Of a stretch of 30,938 bases of DNA, positions 23,335-30,938 are shown piece by piece; positions within the stretch are counted from its first letter, which is position 1; the number at the start of each line of letters is the position of its first letter. Position numbers and translations under genes: made by a program. Where the stretch lies: assembly GCA_964415245.1 (NCBI GenBank), contig CAYQAJ010000027.1, positions 1 to 30,938 on the forward strand, written 5' to 3'. Origin of the DNA: CAYQAJ01 sp964415245. Its GTDB lineage: Bacteria; Planctomycetota; Planctomycetia; Pirellulales; Pirellulaceae. The notes beneath the pieces were generated by a model, which was not told the DNA's origin, ran no database searches, and worked only from the letters and a program-made list of their open reading frames with translations.

Positions 23335-24096
23335 TCAGGGCACGGGGACCAAGCCGTCGGTCGCTGGGCGATTCACGTCTTCGATTCCCCGCCCGTTGGA
23401 AGACGACGCATTGCCGCTCGCGGACGAGCCTCGCGGAGACGCTTGCGCCGGCGATGACGTGGCCGCATCTCCGGATGTGACCGCATCACGGGTTGTGGAT
23501 TGCGAATCGCCCGGAATCACCACTTCCAGCCCGATCGGGAGCAGTTCCGGATCGCGCAGCGCCAGTCGGTTGGCCTGGTAGATCTCGGTCCATCGGTCGG
23601 AAGACCCCAGATATCGTTGGGCCAGCTCGGCCAGCGTATCGCCGTCGACGATCACGTGCCTGCGCGGCGGTTGCGGCGACGGGGGCCGATGTTCCTCCGC
23701 CGTGGTTCGCCGGTTCTCGTCCGTGTCATCGCTTCGATCGCCGGTCGGCAACACCGGCGGATCCAGTAGCGATCGGTACCGCGACGCCAATTCGGGAGTC
23801 GGTTCCAATCGGTCGAGGCGAGCCGGCGTAACGATTCCGGAAGGGGAGGCGGCGTCGCCATCTCTTGCGGCCGGGTCGTAGAGGCCGATGGCCGGTGAAA
23901 TGCCCGATTCGGGCGGCACCTGCAGCGGCACGCTCCCCTGACGCGGAGAATCGATTCGAGACAGAGACGCGTCGGCGCTGTCCGATTGTAGGGTCGCCTG
24001 CGGCGGCGCGCTGCGACGCCCGAACAGCAAGTACGCCGCGCCGACTGCTACCCCCAAAACGACCAGCGTCACGGCGATGGTCTTCACACGTTGCAT
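23335..24096 (-). CDS. Membrane-anchored LysM domain protein
   Basis: This 253-residue protein has an N-terminal membrane helix (7-24), then a long low-complexity linker rich in Pro, Asp, Ser and Arg. A single LysM domain follows (147-195; HVIVDGDTLAELAQRYLGSSDRWTEIYQANR), ending in VVIP. LysM binds N-acetylglucosamine-containing polymers such as peptidoglycan. The last 55 residues are Ser/Thr/Ala-rich and look disordered. The start at 24096 is supported by GAGGT 6 nt upstream; an extension to 24135 has no such site. It lies 300 bp downstream of secDF on the same strand. A cell-wall attachment or spacer role is inferred; no catalytic domain is present. Confidence 0.85.
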   Translation of the reverse strand: MQRVKTIAVTLVVLGVAVGAAYLLFGRRSAPPQATLQSDSADASLSRIDSPRQGSVPLQVPPESGISPAIGLYDPAARDGDAASPSGIVTPARLDRLEPTPELASRYRSLLDPPVLPTGDRSDDTDENRRTTAEEHRPPSPQPPRRHVIVDGDTLAELAQRYLGSSDRWTEIYQANRLALRDPELLPIGLEVVIPGDSQSTTRDAVTSGDAATSSPAQASPRGSSASGNASSSNGRGIEDVNRPATDGLVPVP

Positions 24097-24395
24097 TTTG
24101 CACCTCAAGCCAGCCACTGCCGCCGCGCTCGACACCGCCCCATTGTCTTATCGACCATCACCCGTTCCAAAGTACAGCAATCGCACTTCGTAGGCCGACT
24201 GGGCAAATGGGGGAAGCTGTGCGGGAGGCAGGCCATGCGTGCTGCGTAGAAAGACAGGTTCGCGGCGACCCTCGGGCCCCGCGGCGCATTCCGCGCCGAT
24301 TGCGGGTCGTTCCGCGTCGATTGCGACCGGGGCGGTAGAGGGGGGCGCATCGCCACGACGATGGCGTGCCCGGGCTGCGATGGCACGTCGCGACG
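24097..24395. other. Intergenic region between secDF and the LysM gene
   Basis: This gap of 299 bp holds no gene. A short stem (CGCCA at 24351-24355 with TGGCG at 24362-24366) lies just downstream of the secDF stop on the minus strand, but it has no T-tract, so no intrinsic terminator can be called. Confidence 0.4.
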
Positions 24396-27300
24396 TCAAA
24401 CGGTCGCTTTGACTGCCGGCTTGGAGGTCGCCGTCTTGCGATTCATCAGCCAAACGAGAACCGGCGAAGCGATGAAGACGCTGCTATAGGTGCCGACAAC
24501 AATGCCCACCAGCAGTGCGAAGGCGAAGCCGTGAACTCCCTCGCCGCCGAAGAAATAAAGGATCGCGACCACGATCAACGTCGTTCCCGAAGTCAACAGA
24601 GTGCGGCTTAGCGTTTGATTGACGCTTCGATTGACCATGTCGGCCGTAAGTTGCTGGCTCTTGCCGCGCACCTCGCGAATGCGGTCGAAGACCACAATGG
24701 TGTCGTTGAGCGAGTAGCCGATGATCGTCAACAGCGCGGCGACCACGGGTAGGCTGATCTTGAATTCGATAATCTGGGCAAATCCCAGGATGTCCTTGAG
24801 CCAGTAGCTAACGGCCACCGCTCCCACGGTGATGGATACATCGTGAACGAGGGCCACGACGGCTGCCAGGCCGAACGAAACGCGCTGAAATCGTATCCAC
24901 AGATAAATGATGATCCCCAGCAGGCTGGCCAGGAGGGCCGCCATGGCCATGGCCTGGGTGTCGCCTGCGACCTGTCCGCCAATTTTGTTGGACGACGGCC
25001 AGACCGGAGTCTCTGACAGGTCGCTCTTCACGGCGTCGAGAATGGCCATCGTCTGTTGCTTGTCGGCACCCAATTCCAGGTGCCACTTGACGTATCCGAC
25101 ATTGCTGGTTTCTGTCCAATCAGGCTGCGGCGGTTCCGGGCGAATGCGCAGTACAAGATCGTCGATGCCTTGGGCCGCAGCGGCGGCGCGAAGCGCCTCC
25201 GTGAGCGCGGGGCCGTGGATTTCATGCCCGAACGCAACCGTGACCTGACTCGTGAAGTCGTTCCGTGTTGCGCCCGGTGTCGACGGCGTGCTCGGCCCTT
25301 CCGACGGAGCCGTGCCTGGTCCTTCCGGCGGCGGCGAAGTTGCGCCGCCTCGATCATCGGTCGACGTGACGCCGTCAGCGGTGGACGGCTGTCCGTCGGC
25401 CGCTGACGAGGTATCGGGCAATTCTTGACCGTTCGAGCGCGGCGTGGCATCGGGCGCTTCTTGCCCGTTGGTGGACGTGGATGCGTCGGGTGAATCATCC
25501 TCGTCGGTCGAAGGCGTGGCGTCGTTCGCGTCCGGCCCCTTTGCGGCGCCGACGGCCTCGGGGGAATTCTCCCCCTCGTCCGATGTTGTGGCGTCAGGAG
25601 ATTCGTCCCCTTCGCTCTCCGCGGGTCCAACGAACGAGAGGCCGCACGGTTGCTCTTCGCCCCCTTGGTCGGTCGCATCGCCGGACGCCGCGTCGTCTCC
25701 TTGCTTCGTATTCCCGGCGGCGGGCTGTGTTTCGTTGGAAGATTCGCCTGGCGACTGGGAAGTCGAAGTGCCCGATCCCGCGGTCTCTGGCCCCGCGGTA
25801 ACGATGGACTCGGGAACGTAATCGAGCGAGTACGATGCCAGCAGGCTTTTTCCTTGCTCGTCGCGGAAGATTTCGCGGAGCACATCCTTGAGGTAGTCGA
25901 CGCTTTGCAGCGATGTATTGACGTTGTACCAGGTGTTGGCTTCCTGTCCGTCCACTTCCATGCTGGTGGCCGACCAGTCGACCTTGCCGCTCGGCGGTGT
26001 GAAATCCTTGCCGTACTTTTGCTGTTGCAGGAGGGGGAGTATCTCTTCTTCGGACAAGTCGTTCAGGGCACTACCGAGTTCATCGTTGAGAGCGGAGCGC
26101 AGCGCCTTATCCTTCAAAAGCTTTGCATCGAGCTTGTTCTGGATTTGTTGAAGCCGATCGTTCGTGCCGTCCAGCACGTCGGCCAGGTGCCCGCGCAATT
26201 CCTCGTCGGGCATGGGACGTTGGAAAACGACGTGCACGGCCGTGCCGCCGGCCAGGTCGATGTCGAAGATGCGCTTGCCGCGCACGCCCGTTGCCACGAC
26301 GCCCGCCACGATCAGTATCAGCGAGCCGGCCACGGCGATCTTCCACTTCGACATGAAGTCGAACTTCGTATTGGTGAGCAGGCGCATCATGCCGAGCTTG
26401 GTGATCCACCGCCGGCGCTCGGCGATTTCGAACACGGCGCGGGAGCAGAAGATGGCCGTGTACATGCTCATGACGATGCCCAAGATGAGCGTCACGGCGA
26501 AACCGCGAATCTGGTCGGTGCCGATGGCGTACAGCACGATCGCCGTAATCAGCGTCGTGATGTTGGCGTCGACGATCGTGCCGGTGGCCCGCGAGAACCC
26601 GTTGCGGATCGCCATCCGCAGCGAGGCCCCGCGTTCGGACTCCTCGCGAATGCGTTCGTAGATCAGCACGTTGGCATCGACGGCCATGCCGACGGTCAGC
26701 ACGAGCCCCGCCAGACCGGGCAGCGTGAAGGCCGCCCTAACGAGGAACATCACGCCTAGGATCAGCACGATGTTGGCCGCCACCGCCGCGCACGCCACGA
26801 TTCCCGCAAAGCGGTAGTACACGGCCATGAACAACAGCACGAGCACAAGCGAAACGACAATCGCATAGCTTCCGCTCTTGATGGTCTGTTTACCCAAGAG
26901 AGGGTCGATGCGGTTTTCGCTGATGGGAGTTTTGTTGAGCGCGGCGGGAAGCCGACCGGCCTTGAGAATGCTGACGAGGAAGTCGACCTCCGGCTGCGTG
27001 AAGCGGCCGGTGATCTCGCCGCGGTCGCTAATGTTGCCGCGAATCGCCGGGGCGCTCAGCAGCTCATCGTCCAGCACAATGCCCAACAGGTAAGCGTGGT
27101 CGGTCTGCGAGTCGGGCAGGAAGCTGCCGGTCAGGCCGCTCATCAGGAACGACCCTCCGGCGGTCATGGAGAAATTGACCGCAGGGTTGCCCGTATTGTC
27201 GAAACTGGAGCGCACCGAGCTGAGGTGTCCCCCTTCCACGTTGTAGCCGTCGTCGGCGAACATCAGCACGTCGACTTCTTCAATACCGTTCGCGGCGAGC

Positions 27301-28160
27301 CAATCGGTAAGCGTGTAGCTGGGTTCCTTCATCGACCGCGCGGCCTGAATGCGCTGATACGCTTCGGCCGGGATGTGGATGAACTCGGGCTTCGGCGGGC
27401 CGCCGCACTTCTGACAAATGCCGGGCTGCGATTCGTAATGAATGATCTTCTTGGTGGCCGCGTCGCGGAAAAGATAGCTCAGGTTGTCGAAGCGCAGAGG
27501 CAAAAGCCCGCGAACCTTATTCTCCTCGCCGGACTCGCGTCCCACGCGGACCCACGTGCCCACTTCGACGCCGGCGTCGACAATCGATCTCTTCCCAAAG
27601 TGCTCAGGGTCCTGCGCCAAGGCGAACAGGTAATCGTGGCTCCCGGGATCGGCCACGATGCGAAACCGCAAGAAGCCCGCCTTGACGATCTTCTGCTTAA
27701 GCTGATCGATGGCGAGTTGATCGACCTCGGGTACGATGATTTCGATTTGCCGGTCGCCGTACGGGCGCACGATAATCTCGGAGACGCCCGCCGGATTGAT
27801 CCGCTGCCTCAGCGGGCCGACGACGTCGGTTGCGGTCACGCGCTCCGCTTCCGACTGTTCCGGATCGCTGGCGATCTCGTAGATGAGGATGACGCCGCCG
27901 TTGAGGTCGATGCCGAGCTTGGGGGCATTGCCCGAGGCGAGCCCTAACACCACCACCACCGAAGCGCAGGAGATCGAGCCGAAGATGAGTGCCAGCTTCC
28001 AGCCGTAGTCGGCCATGCGGACCGCCTTGGCCAGGTAAATGCCAAGCATGATCGGCACCGCGATGGCGATCGCCGTGATCCACAACTCGTTGTACCACTG
28101 GGTGTACCAGTGGCCGGTTGTCTCGGCCAGCAATACGCTCAGCGGATGGTTCATCGGCAT
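24396..28160 (-). CDS. secDF: Fused protein translocase subunits SecD-SecF
   Basis: SecD and SecF assist Sec-dependent export by using the proton gradient; here both are in one 1254-residue chain. The N-terminus has an extra membrane helix (27-44) before the usual first SecD helix (54-75). The SecD motif KLGIDLNGG (81-89) follows. The SecD C-terminal helices carry LPGLAGLVLTVGMAVDANVLIYERIREE (about 475-505). SecF begins near residue 595 (FDFMSKWKIAV), with FDIDLAGGTAVHV near 633. Its C-terminal helices include SLNDTIVVFDRIREVRGK near 1153. A CxxC pair (CQKC, near 247) lies in the SecD soluble domain. An acidic Ser/Thr/Pro/Asp-rich insert of about 180 residues (787-968) sits in the first SecF extracytoplasmic loop. 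The start at 28160 has AGGAAG 8 nt upstream. yajC lies upstream. Confidence 0.95.
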   Translation of the reverse strand: MPMNHPLSVLLAETTGHWYTQWYNELWITAIAIAVPIMLGIYLAKAVRMADYGWKLALIFGSISCASVVVVLGLASGNAPKLGIDLNGGVILIYEIASDPEQSEAERVTATDVVGPLRQRINPAGVSEIIVRPYGDRQIEIIVPEVDQLAIDQLKQKIVKAGFLRFRIVADPGSHDYLFALAQDPEHFGKRSIVDAGVEVGTWVRVGRESGEENKVRGLLPLRFDNLSYLFRDAATKKIIHYESQPGICQKCGGPPKPEFIHIPAEAYQRIQAARSMKEPSYTLTDWLAANGIEEVDVLMFADDGYNVEGGHLSSVRSSFDNTGNPAVNFSMTAGGSFLMSGLTGSFLPDSQTDHAYLLGIVLDDELLSAPAIRGNISDRGEITGRFTQPEVDFLVSILKAGRLPAALNKTPISENRIDPLLGKQTIKSGSYAIVVSLVLVLLFMAVYYRFAGIVACAAVAANIVLILGVMFLVRAAFTLPGLAGLVLTVGMAVDANVLIYERIREESERGASLRMAIRNGFSRATGTIVDANITTLITAIVLYAIGTDQIRGFAVTLILGIVMSMYTAIFCSRAVFEIAERRRWITKLGMMRLLTNTKFDFMSKWKIAVAGSLILIVAGVVATGVRGKRIFDIDLAGGTAVHVVFQRPMPDEELRGHLADVLDGTNDRLQQIQNKLDAKLLKDKALRSALNDELGSALNDLSEEEILPLLQQQKYGKDFTPPSGKVDWSATSMEVDGQEANTWYNVNTSLQSVDYLKDVLREIFRDEQGKSLLASYSLDYVPESIVTAGPETAGSGTSTSQSPGESSNETQPAAGNTKQGDDAASGDATDQGGEEQPCGLSFVGPAESEGDESPDATTSDEGENSPEAVGAAKGPDANDATPSTDEDDSPDASTSTNGQEAPDATPRSNGQELPDTSSAADGQPSTADGVTSTDDRGGATSPPPEGPGTAPSEGPSTPSTPGATRNDFTSQVTVAFGHEIHGPALTEALRAAAAAQGIDDLVLRIRPEPPQPDWTETSNVGYVKWHLELGADKQQTMAILDAVKSDLSETPVWPSSNKIGGQVAGDTQAMAMAALLASLLGIIIYLWIRFQRVSFGLAAVVALVHDVSITVGAVAVSYWLKDILGFAQIIEFKISLPVVAALLTIIGYSLNDTIVVFDRIREVRGKSQQLTADMVNRSVNQTLSRTLLTSGTTLIVVAILYFFGGEGVHGFAFALLVGIVVGTYSSVFIASPVLVWLMNRKTATSKPAVKATV

Positions 28161-28184
28161 GATACGCACTTCCTGCTACGCGGC

Positions 28185-28338
28185 ACTCGCGGCGATGACT
28201 CGCGGCGATGACNNNNNNNNNNNNNNNNNNNNNNNNNNNNNNNNNNNNNNNNNNNNNNNNNNNNNNNNNNNNNNNNNNNNNNNNNNNNNNNNNNNNNNNN
28301 NNNNNNNNNNNNACTCGCGGCGATGACTCGCGGCGATG
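28185..28338. repeat. 13-bp tandem repeat spanning an assembly gap
   Basis: The unit ACTCGCGGCGATG occurs twice (28185-28210) before the gap and twice (28313-28338) after it. The repeat therefore runs through the gap between yajC and secDF. Its true copy number is unknown. Confidence 0.9.
28213..28312. other. Assembly gap (100 N)
   Basis: Exactly 100 undetermined bases. A round number usually denotes a scaffold placeholder, so the true length is unknown. Neither secDF nor yajC is interrupted. Confidence 0.95.
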
Positions 28339-28364
28339 ACATGCGGCGCGCCCCGGTCCGAACT

Positions 28365-28775
28365 TCAGCCGGACTCCTTCTTCGACTTGTCGTCCTTTTC
28401 GTCCGCCTGGTCGCCGGAATCGATGCGGTCGATGGCGCTGCGAAGAACGCGGATGCGGGTGTTGTTGGAGTCGTCGATCCGCAGGGTAACCATATTGCTG
28501 TCCTTGGATGCGTTGACGACGGTTCCGTGGATGCCGCCGATGGTCACGACGCGATCGTTCTTTTGCAGGTTGGAGAGCAACTGCTTCATCTGTGACCGCT
28601 CGCGCTGCTTGGGGCGGATCAGCACCAGGTAGAAAACGGCGAACAGCAGCAGCATCAACAGCAGGGGGTTGCCCAGAATCATCTGCAGGATGCCGCCGCC
28701 CTTACCTTCGTCTGCTGCATCCGCCCCGTCCTCGGCGAGCAGAATCCACATTGCCAGTTCGGGCCATGTTGGCAT
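28365..28775 (-). CDS. yajC: Preprotein translocase subunit YajC
   Basis: YajC is a small inner-membrane partner of SecDF. The protein has 136 residues. One membrane helix (LGNPLLLMLLLFAVFYLVLIRP) is followed by the family signature RPKQRERSQMKQLLSNLQKNDRVVT and IGGIHGTVV. The tail is charged and lysine/aspartate-rich. It differs from the usual 90-110 residues by an N-terminal extension (MPTWPELAMWILLAEDGADAADEGKGGG), which might serve as a weak signal or soluble tail. I chose ATG 28775; GGAAGG lies about 12 nt upstream, a long spacing. ATG 28751, within the extension, is an alternative. It is the first gene of the yajC-secDF pair. Confidence 0.92.
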   Translation of the reverse strand: MPTWPELAMWILLAEDGADAADEGKGGGILQMILGNPLLLMLLLFAVFYLVLIRPKQRERSQMKQLLSNLQKNDRVVTIGGIHGTVVNASKDSNMVTLRIDDSNNTRIRVLRSAIDRIDSGDQADEKDDKSKKESG

Positions 28776-29097
28776 GGTCAATCGAATCCTTCCGGTGTTC
28801 AGCCGCCGGCGCCGCGGCAATTCACCCAGTGTGATCGCTTGGGTAACCCTTCGCTTGGGTAACTCTTGAAGCGAAATCATCTTAAGGCGAAGGGGGGCGA
28901 GCGACAAGGGCAGGCGGCGGCCGAGTCGAGGGTCAAGAGACAAGAGCCGGAGGAAGAGTTCCGGGTCGAGCGGCACGAGCCGAAATTCGTCGGGAACGCA
29001 AAGTGCAAAACGCAAAGTCCAGAATGCGGCCGGCTTCGTCCTTGGTCGTTTGCGGCTCTTGACTCTCGACTCGGGGCTCTCGTCTTTCCCTTTCGCG
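28776..29097. other. Intergenic region between fabF and yajC with a long inverted repeat
   Basis: These 322 bp hold an 18-bp inverted repeat with one mismatch (28922-28939 and 29056-29073) separated by 116 bp. The repeat is rich in GAGTCGAG and CAAGAG motifs. I see no gene, and no promoter for yajC could be confidently identified. Confidence 0.6.
28922..29073. repeat. 18-bp imperfect inverted repeat
   Basis: CGAGTCGAGGGTCAAGAG (28922-28939) matches the reverse complement of 29056-29073 at 17 of 18 positions. The outer bases also pair in part. It may be a remnant of a dispersed element. Confidence 0.75.
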
Positions 29098-30348
29098 CTA
29101 CGGCTTGCCGTTTCGCAGGCGGCCGACGATGACCGAGGCGTTGTGGCCGCCGAAGCCGAAGCTGTTGCTCATCGCCACCTCCAAGCGGCGCTCGCGCGGC
29201 ACGTTGGGCGTGTAATCCAGGTCGCAGTCGGGGTCGGGAGTTTCGAGGTTAATGGTCGGCGGCACGACGCTGCCCAAGAGCGCCTTGACCGAGACGACCA
29301 GCTCCACGCCACCGCTGGCCCCCAGCGAGTGCCCCAATTCGCTCTTGGTGCTGGAAATGCTCACTTTGCGGGCATGGTCGCCGAATACCTGTTTGATCGC
29401 CAGCGTTTCGGCTTTGTCGCCCAGGGGCGTTCCGGTGCCGTGGGCGTTGATGTAGTCGAGCGAGTCGGGAGGGATCGCAGCATCGGCCACCGCCAGCTCC
29501 ATGGCGCGTGCGGCGCCGGCGCCGTTTTCGTCGGGTTGGGTAATGTGGCCGGCGTCGGTGCTGGCGCCGTAACCGAGCACTTCGCACAGGATCTCGGCGC
29601 CGCGCCTTCGAGCGTGTTCGAGCTCCTCGAAAATGAGGATGCCGGCCGCCTCGCTAAAGACGAAACCGTCGCGGTCGGCGTCGAAGGGGCGGCTGGCGCC
29701 GGCCGGATCATCGTTGCGCAGCGACAGCGCCTTGATGTTCTGGAAGGCGCTCAGTCCCATGCGGGTCATCGCCGCTTCGGTGCCGCCGGTGACGATGATT
29801 TCGGAATCGCCCCGCTGAATGGTCCTCAGAGCGTCGCCAATGGCGTTGGTGGCGCTGGCGCATGCCGTCGCAATCGAGTAGTTCGGCCCGCGCAGGCCGT
29901 GCAGAATGGCGAGATTGCTCCCCGCGGCGTTGAGCATCATCTTGGGGACGGTAAAGGCCGAGACGCGGTCGGGCCCCTTCAGTATTAGCCGCCCCATCTG
30001 CTCTTCGATTTCGGGCAGGCCGCCGATCCCCGAGCCGAGGATCACCCCCGAGCGGTTGGGGTCTTCGCGGGAAAAGTCGATGCCGGCCTGGCGCAGGGCG
30101 TCGGCGCACGCCACAACCGCGAATTGCGTGAAGCGGTCGATCCGCTTCATCTCTTTGGCGGCGATGTACTGGTGCGGGTCCCAGTCGTAGACATCGCCGC
30201 CGATGAGGACCTTGAGGTCAGAGACGTCGAACAGGCGCAGCAGATGGATTCCGCTTTCGCCCGCCAAAAGCCGCTGGAACAAGTCGTCGACCTGGCAGCT
30301 CAGCGAGGTGACGACCCCCAGGCCGGTTACAACGACGCGCCGTTTCAT
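29098..30348 (-). CDS. fabF: 3-oxoacyl-[acyl-carrier-protein] synthase II
   Basis: FabF condenses malonyl-ACP with a growing acyl-ACP in fatty-acid elongation. The 416-residue length is normal. The catalytic triad is intact: Cys163 in TACASATNAIGDA, His303 in NAHGTGTPLGD and His340 in KSELGHSLGASGG, with Lys335. The N-terminal KRRVVVTGLGVVTSLS and the C-terminal NSFGFGGHNAS are family signatures. The start at 30348 aligns with the family. It lies 18 bp after acpP on the same strand, so the two form an operon, with the ACP serving as substrate carrier. FabF in this setting is most likely the housekeeping enzyme. A specialised KS is less likely because no other polyketide genes are present. Confidence 0.96.
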   Translation of the reverse strand: MKRRVVVTGLGVVTSLSCQVDDLFQRLLAGESGIHLLRLFDVSDLKVLIGGDVYDWDPHQYIAAKEMKRIDRFTQFAVVACADALRQAGIDFSREDPNRSGVILGSGIGGLPEIEEQMGRLILKGPDRVSAFTVPKMMLNAAGSNLAILHGLRGPNYSIATACASATNAIGDALRTIQRGDSEIIVTGGTEAAMTRMGLSAFQNIKALSLRNDDPAGASRPFDADRDGFVFSEAAGILIFEELEHARRRGAEILCEVLGYGASTDAGHITQPDENGAGAARAMELAVADAAIPPDSLDYINAHGTGTPLGDKAETLAIKQVFGDHARKVSISSTKSELGHSLGASGGVELVVSVKALLGSVVPPTINLETPDPDCDLDYTPNVPRERRLEVAMSNSFGFGGHNASVIVGRLRNGKP

Positions 30349-30366
30349 GCGTTGCTGATGATTCGC

Positions 30367-30606
30367 TCAAGAGGACTGCGCCTTCTCGATGTACTCGATG
30401 GCCTGTCCCACTGTTTGAATTTTCTCGGCGGCGTCGTCGGGGATGGTAATGTCGAATTCCTCTTCCAGTTCCATCACCAACTCGACGGTGTCGAGGGAAT
30501 CGGCCCCCAAATCGTTCACGAACGAAGTCTCGGGGGTGACTTTTTCTTTTTCGACGCCCAGTTGATCGGCGACGATTGCAATGACGCGTTCGGCAACAGA
30601 GGCCAC
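30367..30606 (-). CDS. acpP: Acyl carrier protein
   Basis: ACP carries acyl chains on a phosphopantetheine arm attached to Ser37 in the motif GADSLDTVEL. The protein has 79 residues from GTG 30606, the usual length, and is acidic and helical throughout (VMELEEEFDITIPDDAAEKIQTVGQAIEYIE). I chose GTG 30606, not ATG 30615. The Shine-Dalgarno GGGAGG (30616-30621) directly abuts that ATG but stands 9 nt before the GTG, and ACPs of the group begin at about this residue (xASVxERV). A longer frame to 30723 has no family similarity. It is the first gene of an acpP-fabF operon, with a candidate promoter about 110 bp upstream. Confidence 0.95.
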   Translation of the reverse strand: MASVAERVIAIVADQLGVEKEKVTPETSFVNDLGADSLDTVELVMELEEEFDITIPDDAAEKIQTVGQAIEYIEKAQSS

Positions 30607-30615
30607 CTTCACCAT

Positions 30616-30621
30616 CCTCCC
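30616..30621 (-). promoter_or_regulatory. Start-deciding Shine-Dalgarno of acpP
   Basis: GGGAGG on the minus strand touches ATG 30615 with no spacer, too close for initiation there. It has a 9-nt spacer to GTG 30606, supporting the GTG as the real start. Confidence 0.65.
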
Positions 30622-30718
30622 ATCGGTTGGCACACGAAACCGCCGGGGCGGCTCCGTATGCGTTCGAGGCTTGGAGAGTATCGACTCACAAGTTGTAGCA
30701 ACCCCGAAACAAGCCCAT

Positions 30719-30748
30719 AACATAGAGACTAACCGCCGGATCGGTCAA
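30719..30748 (-). promoter_or_regulatory. Candidate sigma-70-type promoter for acpP-fabF
   Basis: On the minus strand TTGACC (30743-30748) and TATGTT (30719-30724) are 18 bp apart, matching 5 and 4 of 6 consensus bases. The leader to acpP would be about 105 nt. Confidence 0.4.
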
Positions 30749-30886
30749 GACAGCCGAAGCCCCGATGCCCACGATTCTCGCTGGCCCCTCCCGAGTTTCT
30801 GCCCCTCGTGCCCGGCCGCCGCGTTTACGCCGCACGGCGGGCCCGGACCTGAACGATCGGGCTAACTGTGACGATACTCGTAGTAA

Positions 30887-30938
30887 GAGCTTATCCAAAA
30901 ACCGTCTCAGAGAAGGGGACAGGCACATTTTGCTCCGC
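30887..30938. mobile_element. Truncated second copy of the MITE-like element
   Basis: Bases 30886-30938 are identical over 53 nt to the reverse complement of 2063-2115, including the terminal inverted repeat and half of the inner palindrome. TAA (30884-30886) flanks it, as at the first copy. The element runs off the window edge. Confidence 0.85.

Noticed and set aside
1..30938. Defence, secondary-metabolite or other multi-gene accessory system
   Set aside because: The genes are mainly housekeeping or single envelope proteins; no cluster of nucleases, toxins, synthases or transposase genes was seen.

Overview
The window looks like GC-rich planctomycete DNA, most likely from the Pirellulales. 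This is inferred from gene content and style: a fused SecD-SecF, a giant AsmA-like protein, a TM-anchored von Willebrand A protein, a DUF2752 protein, secreted proteins with discoidin-like domains, and many short dispersed palindromes. No rRNA or tRNA gene and no phage, CRISPR or defence genes were seen. The window starts inside clpX and ends inside a copy of a short repeat. A 100-N assembly gap lies at 28213-28312.

Layout. 1-2011: 3' end of clpX (+), convergent with xseA (-). 2012-2343: repeats only (a 98-bp inverted-repeat element, a 41-bp tandem array and an inverted copy of its unit). 2344-10830: a minus-strand run read right to left as membrane glycosyltransferase, AsmA-like protein, small hypothetical, dapF, DUF374 acyltransferase and a secreted discoidin-like protein. 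11248-12948: MFS transporter (+). 12997-14151: tilS (-), carrying a REP-like palindrome inside its reading frame. 14152-15024: non-coding, with hairpins. 15025-18990: rny, ymdB, DUF2752 protein and a lipoprotein, all (+). 19127-21133: VWA protein (-). 21134-22194: a 1-kb non-coding region with a dense run of stem-loops. 22195-23217: secreted alpha/beta-hydrolase-fold protein that lacks the usual catalytic residues (+). 23335-30606: minus-strand block read as acpP, fabF, yajC, secDF and a LysM protein.

Functional themes. acpP-fabF is a fatty-acid elongation unit. yajC-secDF is the Sec accessory module, with an unusual acidic low-complexity insert of about 180 residues in the first extracytoplasmic SecF loop. 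rny-ymdB pairs RNase Y with its usual neighbour phosphodiesterase. The glycosyltransferase, AsmA-like, DUF374 and SecDF proteins all serve the cell envelope. dapF makes meso-diaminopimelate.

I found no clear new multi-gene system. The most notable signals are the mobile or REP-like palindromes (one beside the xseA start, one inside tilS), the SecDF insert, the hydrolase-fold pseudoenzyme, the structured 21.4-21.65 kb intergenic region, and a tandem repeat that coincides with the assembly gap.
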